The position numbers and the translations under genes are program-made. This document shows positions 26,601 through 35,600 of a stretch of DNA of 64,000 bases, piece by piece (position 1 is the stretch's first letter; each line of letters starts with the position of its first letter). This stretch comes from Scolanthus callimorphus. Lineage: Eukaryota; Cnidaria; Anthozoa; Actiniaria; Edwardsiidae. The notes beneath the pieces were generated by a model. It searched no databases and had not been told where the DNA came from. It was given only the letters and a program-made list of their open reading frames with translations. The stretch is taken from NCBI GenBank assembly GCA_033964015.1, contig CM066924.1, positions 11,558,625 through 11,622,624 of the forward strand, read 5' to 3'.

Positions 26601-29600
26601 GTTGCATCATGGGTAGCACTCACGGACGGGTTCGGGCTTTTGTCCTGTGTTTGGTGGGAGGATGTTGCATCATGGGTAGCACTCATGGACGGGTTTGGCC
26701 TTCTGTCCTGTGTTTGGCGGGAAGATGTTTGGCGAGAGGATGAGTCTGTGGCGTCTTGTGCTTCACGAGAAGGTGCTGCATCACGGTGACTACTTGCGGA
26801 TGGGCGTGATGATTTATTAAACATCTGCATTCTACCTTCGTCGTTCAAACTAAGGTTAACCGCATCCCCGGCATGCGCGCTGAACAATTTGACGAGTGAT
26901 TCCCTGAATGCCTTGTTTCGCTCCTCATTACCAAGATGGATCTTCAGCCTCATCATGAACATGTGATGAAGTGGGTTCATGTTATTCAATGAATAATTAA
27001 GGCAATTTATAGACCTGTGAATCTGTTCCTCGGCTTCGGTATTAATAAGCCCGTTTAGCTCTGGAACGAGACTTACACGACGTAACAGATCACTCTTATC
27101 TGAGGAATTCCTCTGGTGCCAATGGTCGCTTAAGGAATAATGCACGTTTTTTCCTGTAACAGGATGTTCACCATCTTCTGTGGCCGCAGCGATATTCATC
27201 AAAGAACTGTTGGAAATCCAGGGAATGTGCTTCTGCAAAGTCCCTTCTTCCGCCATCCTGATGTTTTCGTCTGTTACAGGAAACAGCCTCCCCTCGTTTG
27301 GACTGAATAATCCGGGAACGGTGTTATTTGCATGCTTTGCCAACCGGTGCGGGATATCAGAGATGCTGATGTTGGGCTGGTGCTTCATCGATCTAAGAAG
27401 ATCAACATAGTCGCGAGGGCTCTCTCCTCGGAGAACAAACTTTAAGCAATAGACGACCAAATGTGGACAGCAACCAGACGCCCAGCCACCTTAAAGCAAA
27501 ATGAAATAAAAAAAAACGAATGTCCAAATTAGTTGCATGATTTGCCCTTCATGTGCTGGGCCCCCATCTTGCGAGAATGGATCATATACAGTATTTATCA
27601 TGTTTTATGTACAGAATGAGCAGACTGGCTACCCAGTTTTCAAACAGCAAGCCGCCAAAAATCTGAATGTCCAATGTTATAGTTCTGACCTTCTTTTGCG
27701 CTTTTCTCGAAAGTACGAACGGCAGTTTCGCTTGTCGGGGCTCGAACATTAATGGCAACATAAGTAAATACTTACCCGATGCCCCCCATATTTTGCTGAA
27801 AATCTTTTTAAAGTTCTCAGGTATGTCGAGTTTCTTCCTTAAGTGCGTTATACAGTCTACCTTCGACATAACCGCGGTATTCTTTGCACCGTAAGTGCGA
27901 CATAACTTCTGCAACGTCTTTGCCTAATTGTAAGAAAATAACAACATGTATTCAGTAGAGGAATAAACTTCCTGCCATAACTTCAACATATGCCGACAGA
28001 AAACCGTTACCTTCGCATGTTTTTCTTTTTCACAAAAGGCAATTTTGTTGTGCAACAACGTTCAACATTATTGAACACAACATGTTGCGTCCGTTTGGCG
28101 AGTGTGTTACAGTTGTTATGACTTGTTGCATGATGGTTGAACGCTGCGCTTTAAATTCTTTCCACTTGTATATCTATTCTTATGAATGATCGTAAGCTAA
28201 GATAATTTTCTCAAGATAATTTTACCAAAACTAGCATTGTAACACGAGGAAATCATGCAACAAAAGTCTTGATTCTGAGGGAAATGTTCAGCCGTTGACA
28301 AAATTTGTCACGCGCGCGCGACACACGAGAACGTTGTGTCTCTCCCAACATCACAAGTGCCTATTTGCCGATAAAAGTCATAGAAAGTTGTGCTATAGTG
28401 TTTTTATGATATAGCGTGGAAGAACCATTACTTTATCGGTATAATAGAGCATAGATTTGGACCAATCATGTCGTCTCTATATTATAAATATCAATAACTA
28501 ACCTGGGAAAATTGCATCATTTCCACGAGGTCTTCTTCTGATATCGTTTCTGCCAGTGGTTCAGACACTCCTTGCACGTCTGTGGGGGGTTGTGAAACCT
28601 CTTCTACGACAGGTAGGCTGGCAACTTTCCTGTATTCGGTGTTGTAAATTTTAGGTCCACGGCGCGAGAACTGGCCAATCCAAGGAGCCCAAAACTTGTA
28701 TGAAGGCTCGACGTTAAATGGATTGGTCTGTGGAGCTACAAAGAATTATAATGTAGGCAATTCATTATGGTAGGTTCATTATGTATGAACGTATGAGCTA
28801 CCGTGGAAGGGTAGCTCTCTGCGTTTTATGCCTGGGGCCGCCAAAGGGGTAAGAAAAAAAGATTCTACAATAATTGAAACCAACAAGAAATGTGACCTAC
28901 TCTTTACGAGGGACAAATATTCTTTCTCTGGCTTAACCATCAACCACTACATATGGCCTTAACTATTTTCTGTATACAGCAACGAAATACTGTCTATGCC
29001 AGACAAACTTAGAGCAATTACAGATGTTAAAACTTTTGTAAATCAGCTTTAGCTGCATATATTTTTTGTCTCGTAGTTTTCTCTACTTCATTTTGTCTTA
29101 CTTTTTCAACCAATTGTAAATAGGAGTAATGTTTTTTGTGCGTATGTTTTCAGTAGTGTATACTCGAAGATACTAGCTTCTATGAGCTACTCTAAAATTC
29201 GAGTTAAAATAAAGAAACAATGTATGTATGTATGTAACCGTTGTTAAGCATGTTAAGGGTATGAGAAAGGTTTGAAGGTCATCTCCCTTTAGTTGTCATT
29301 TCGTCTGCTTTTAAGCTAGATACATGTATTATATCATTATGAAGGCTTTGGAGAGTAGTAAGCAACAACAACATCAACAACATTTTATGAACTGCTATGC
29401 ATGCTTAAAACCAACCATTGCCATCCCATAATTACTCACCTTTCAAAAGACCCTTGCAGATTATGGATTGGTGAATCTTAGTCCAAAACTCTTCTATATC
29501 CACAATGTCATTTTCTTCGGATGTGTTAGGAACTTCTAAGTCACCAACTGTGGTCAAAATACGACGGAATAAGTAATTCTGTGATTGTCCGGCAACAGAG

Positions 29601-32600
29601 CCGTTATTGCGGGCATTTATATGGTTTTATTTCAAAAATGTAAATCAACTGTACCAAGTGGGCAGATATAAAGAACATATAGAGCAATTTTCTCGATGGA
29701 AAGACTTTGAGTAAATTTGGTAATTCAGGAAATCTAAAACTTTGTTTTTAGATGTCGATGATTTAGAGATCTGTACAGGTAATTCGTCCTCGATGGCTCT
29801 TTAAAGACAAGACAAGTATAAACTTGCATTTTTGGACTGGGCAACAAGTGGTAAATACTTAACCTGATCACCGAAAAAAAAACTGATTACGCATATTGGA
29901 CAAAAACTAATATTTAAGGTGACTTATGCGAAAGTCAGAGCGCATTTCGCGAAAATATATTTTCGTCTACAACTTTAAAAATGTACTCGCTATGAACATC
30001 AATCTTGAAGACAACCTTGCAGGCATCTTTTGGCAATATGTACGCATTATCAGATCTCCATATCAGTGACAATTGCGCCTCCTCTTTTTCTGAATAGTAT
30101 ACCATATCAAAATGAAAATAAACTAAAGTTCATACTTACGAGCAAGAGAGAAACATCCTTTCTTGCAAAGGTCCCATATAATAATGGGTGGGTGGTAGCC
30201 ACATTTAAAACAGAAGAAGTTGTAGTTGTGGTTTGAAAGCGCTTCAAAGTGGTAGTACGCGTTCCGGAAAACATTGTCCGGTATGGCAGCCAGCTCACTG
30301 TACATACTCTTTAAAGCTGATACACTTCGTCCAACTGCCGTATTCTCCTTGAAACACATGAAAAATTACCATAATTATGAAATAGATAGAACCTTCCTGC
30401 CAGGTGAATTAAACTCATCGTCGCAGATAAGTTGGGGTAAAATAACTTTCTGGCGGTAAACACGAATTCCTAGCTGAACTGGAAGTGCAAAAGGCCAAAG
30501 GGCGCCCGAGGTGAGGGGGGTCCCAAAGCTCCAGCAGGGGCAGATCCCAGGAGCGCACGCTCGACTCGGTTTAACTCCGATAAAATTATTCTCATTTTAT
30601 CTGCATAAAGTGGTCAAACATTCATTCGATACACAGAACTCCCCGGTTCGAAAACGAGGCTCTGGTCACAGACTGACGTATGCAAAAGATTTAAAACAGA
30701 GCAACCTCATCCCTAGGGTCTTCTCGGTCGTTTTTCAAAATGGCGGTTGACTCGAGAGAAGACCACGGGGGAGGCTGTTTCACATGACCGTTTCAAAACA
30801 AAGGACAAACCAATGTTTTCAAGCAGTGGTCATGTGCCGAGGACTTTCTGAGCCGGGGTGCTCTAGGTGAGAGAGTGGGCTAGAGTTAGCAGAACCTCGG
30901 GCTCTTTCAGCTTTGTGGAGTCTGGGCTATTCAGTAAAAAGATTGGGATAAGTGCAGCGCAATTAAATTATAAAGAAAAGAGATCAAAAAATGTCATTTC
31001 CGCTTTCCGTTATTCCCTGTTCTTGCGCCTCTTCCTTCCTCTCTTCTGAACTACATATAAATCAGAGACTTACCTTTATAAAAGCGCGCAAAAATACCAT
31101 CAAACCAAGCGAAAACAGGTGCTTGTCGTCATAGTTGTGCACCCCCTCGCTTAAATCTTGATATCGGTACATCATACCACATGAATCGCATTGTTTGAAG
31201 TATGTCGATGCACCTGAAACGAAGGAACTACAGGTGAGTAAAGCGTAAAGAAAAAAAAGTGGTATAGACGGTCAGTTCAAAAATCAGGTTACTAGAAAGG
31301 TTACCATTAATGGCTTTATTTAAGTAACTCGAGTTTAGTTTCATCAAGAAATCTTTAAAGCAACCTTCTGAAAAAAATTGTATTTGGAAGGAATTGCGCT
31401 TGACTTGGGTGGAGTTTTCCTATTATTGTACTCCAATTGGCGAACTTCTAAATTCAATTTCTCTGCTTTCATGAGAATTTCAATGCTCGGCGAACCCAGA
31501 TTACTAATTCTTTATAGTAGTTCTTCCAAAGCGAACCAAAATGAAAAGTGAAACCAAGAGGAAACCACTTTTTGACAAAATTGCTCGAAATACTTGGTAA
31601 AATCTGTAGTGAAATACATGAATATAAAGCGCAAACAAACACTGTATACTCATTTTACAATAATGAGGGATGAATAATGACGCACAAAACGGATCTGTTC
31701 CGCAACCCTTTCTCTTGCTGGCTGATAATTTTCTGCTATTTTCTCGTTGCTGGGAAACAATGTTATCTTTCTTCCTTTTTTCCGTGTTTTTTTTTCCATC
31801 AAATGTCGATCTAAAATCCTGATTTCTATCTTCTGGGCAACAACGTTTGCTGGCTGGGAAAAAAAATCAACTGTGCTTTTGCTGGAAAACTATCACTGAA
31901 AATGCTTCCTGGGAAAAAGGAACACATAACATTTTTCTAGCAACTTTAAAAATTCATTTTTACTAAACACATTTAATGAGGGGGTGCTCGATGTGTGCCA
32001 TCCGCTTGACCTATTAAACACAAACAAAACGCGTCACAAATGTTTCATTCAAGACCACCTGTTAATGTTACATGGCTTTACCTCGCACAACGTTCGTCAT
32101 AGTCACTACCATAGCTCTGGTTCCGGTCTGTTTAGGACCCGATAATGGCATGCCACAGCATTCAGCCTCACTAGGGATGAAGGCTAAGTTCTTAGACTGG
32201 ATAACAGTAGCCTGAAGTAGGTCTTGAGGAATAGAGTCAGGGATTCGTTTATGCCGGTAGATGTAATCCACCATTCTTTCTAGGGTGGAGCCCATCGGTG
32301 GGTAAGCAGAGGATCCTGTAAGGGTTTCTTGACTCAAAGGGCCGATTTCTTCAGCACTTTGAATATCCACGTCGACATCTGCATTGCCACTTTCGAACAA
32401 CTCTATCGCTTCAGGATCTGTTTGGTACAAGAACCACTTTCCCACAGCTTTATGTACACATGAAACATTTCCATTGCAGCATGCACACATCCATCTGTTG
32501 ATTTCTCTGTCGTATGTCACTACCACTCGCCCAAACCTTGAATAATAGTGAACTTTACCATCCCACACAGACAGATAGATGTATCTCTGCGAGTATAACC

Positions 32601-35600
32601 CATCTTCGTCTGTGCTGTGTCGCACGACTAAAGGGAAATTACCATTCTCGGCGCTGTCACGGTGTGCCTTACATTCCTCCTTTCTACTGTCTTTCAACCA
32701 CCTGACTTTTTTTCCTGCCAGATCTTCTAAAGTTGAATCCAGCAGACGTTGTGGCATCTCGAAAGGTTTGGAGTACTGGATGCTTCTTAAATGAGTACAT
32801 TCGAACGCAGGTAGTCCGCTGGTGCAGGCCACTTTCATGGCTTCCCTGCATTCTTCGAGCTCGCAGGATGTCAGCACTGGCTCCATAATTCCACTTGTGG
32901 CATGCTGGCAATGAATAGGTTGTCTTGTGCCACTGCCTGCGCGACTTACCAGGAAGATTCCTCTACTCAAGTCAACGCATACACTGGGAAGGTACCTACC
33001 GGCGTGGACCAACCCTTCGACTTTCCTCTTGTGTTGCTCCCTTACGTGCCTCTGGAGAGCACTTTTGTTGGGGTACAGGATGCTGCAGCTGTCGCACCTA
33101 AATGTTGTCGAGGATGAAGGTATCGGCGATGAAGCTGAAGGGTCGACATGAAATGATTGCGGGATTGGTGTTCGCAATGGCTTAATGTGTCTTTGGACGT
33201 GATCCCAGAGTTGCCCTTCTCTCATGAATGCCTTTTGGCAGTAGCAGCAGTGCCAATGGCTTCTGGTCTCGTGCCCCTTTAAACAATCTAGGTTACATCT
33301 TAAAATTGTCCGTCCTAAAAGTAAAGGAGAACATTGCGTTTGTTTGACGAAGGATATAATTCACACGGCAATATAAATGATAAAGTGTGAAGTTAAAAAC
33401 CCTAACAATAATAGCAATGTCCTCATAGCTGCATGTGGATTATTAGGACTTTACCTATTTTTACTCAGAAATTAAAGAAATTAAAGAATTACTTACTCGA
33501 CCCAGTCCCCTGAAAATATAATCGCGAATATTCACGTATTTTATAATATCTTCAAATGTTCAGATGACAAGTTGAACATATTATTGCCAATATTTTGACA
33601 ATTCGAAGTTTTGTATTGCTAAGAAATAGTCCGGTCAATTTAGCGTTTAACCTGGAAAATTACAAGTTCTCAGGAACACATGTGAGAAGTACGTGTCGGT
33701 GGCACTTTAAAGCGAACAATTCGAAGGGAGAGCTATAGACGTACTGTTGAGCCGCAAATAGGTGTAATATTGAACGAGGTATCGAGCAATGTCTTTCTAC
33801 TGAATAATGTGACTGCATAGATGGGAATTTTGTGTTTGTTTATAACCAATGCAAATTAATGTATCAGTCACAATTCCAGCGGTGACCTACCCACCCCCCA
33901 CCCCACCCCACCCCACCCCCGGGACACCCTGGGGCATTTGCTACTCCACTGGGTTCCCTGGGGTCGGGAATTTGGGAAATTTGCTCGCCCCGGGGTCGGG
34001 ATTTGTTTTTCTCCAGGGGAGGGGGGTGGGGAATTTTGGTTCTCTTTCAAAATCTTTTAGCGCGTTGAGTTTTGCGGAACTACAGAACCAGTTCACTTCC
34101 CTGACCAGTTATAACAATCAATTGGCAGTTACAATGTCCCAGTTACAGAAAATAACGTCACATAAAAAAAAATGCCGAGGCATGGTCCGGCCCGGGGACG
34201 ACAAATGAATGGACTTTGTAGCCAAATGGCTACAACAGCGAATGGCCAAGAGAAATTAGTGGAGACGTTTGTTGTATGTCACTACTAAAAATGTTACAAT
34301 ACCTTAGTAGAAGAAGAATATTTCAATTACGATTTGAGACTGACGGATTTGTTTCACTTGCTTACTTATATTTTGTCTCGTTTTCAGACAGTAGAAATCT
34401 AAAAGTACAGTTTATAAAAACGAATTATAAAAGCTCGGACAGAATAAATGGAGTTGAAGTTCTGGGCGGAAATATTTTGTAGTGAAGCTTTACGCAGTGT
34501 CGATGTAATCTTTGTCTTTTTCTGGTCCCGGGGGAGGGGCATTTGTCCAATTTTTTGTCTTCCCCACCGTGGGATATTTTGCACTTTTCCAGCCCCGGGG
34601 TGGGGAATTGTTACTTTTAATTTTAGAAATGACCAAAATCCCGGGGGTTGCCCGGGGGGGGGGGGGGGGGGGGGGGGCATGGTCACCGCTGGAATTGACT
34701 GATACATAACTAAATAATCCTGAGTTTGACAAAATCCCATTACGATCCTTGTATTTCCCGCGTGGTGATAACTAAAATTCGAATATTATACGCTAAATGA
34801 AATAAACTGATCATAGCAGTAACTCAATCGCTCGGAAATTATTTCTTTCGACAGAAAAACCTTATTAAATCTTCCCCGGTTTCATCTGTACAGTTTATAA
34901 ACATTCTCCCAGTTTCTGTGTTTTCAGTGTCTCTCTGCCGCCGAAAACAAAAGGCGCCCTTAAAACCAACGTCGCCGGTAAAACCAAAAATTCCTCCATT
35001 TTCCCCCTGTCGGATTTCTACGAAATTTGGATATGTTATTCCTACATATGTTTTGGACAATTGGTACCGAACATTTCCCATCTTGCAATTTCTTTCCAGA
35101 TTCGAGTTTTTTTTTCGGGGCTAAGTGACCGGACTAAAAATGTGAGTTGATTAAGTTTAAGGGCAAAACCCAAGCATTTAATTTAAAAGCATTTAAAAAC
35201 CCATGCCTTAATCTACCTGAGTTGCAGCTACTCAATTCTATAAGCTTTCAACGCTACATAGGTTGGCGTGTTTTGGTACTAAGGACGTTTAAGCGTAGTC
35301 TACACGAGCAATTTTTCCTTGACAAGGAAACTTGACCGTGTAGACGAGTTAGTAATTTTCCTTGTCCATTTTTTTTTGCAATTTGACAAAATTGACAATT
35401 TTGGCCTTGACAAGTATCCTTGTTTAAAAGTTAGACTTGCTAGGTTCTAACAAAGATACTTAAGGAAAGCATATCAATTTTGTCTCGTCTACACAAGCAA
35501 ATAAAATTGTAATGGGAAATTACTGGCGCGTCTACACGGTCAAGTTTCCTTGTCAATTTTTCCCTTTTCAATTTTTATTTGCTCGTGCGGCAACAATTGG

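Noticed and set aside
25689..26789. Plus-strand ORFs of 195, 338 and 91 codons (Cys/Trp/Gly-rich repeats)
   Set aside because: They are the antisense of the 63-bp minisatellite in exon 9. The 63-bp period with no stops keeps both strands open; the minus-strand frame is the one with splice sites and domains.
33868..34740. Proline- or glycine-rich ORFs on both strands
   Set aside because: Caused by C- and G-tracts inside a TIR element; no domain and no splice context.
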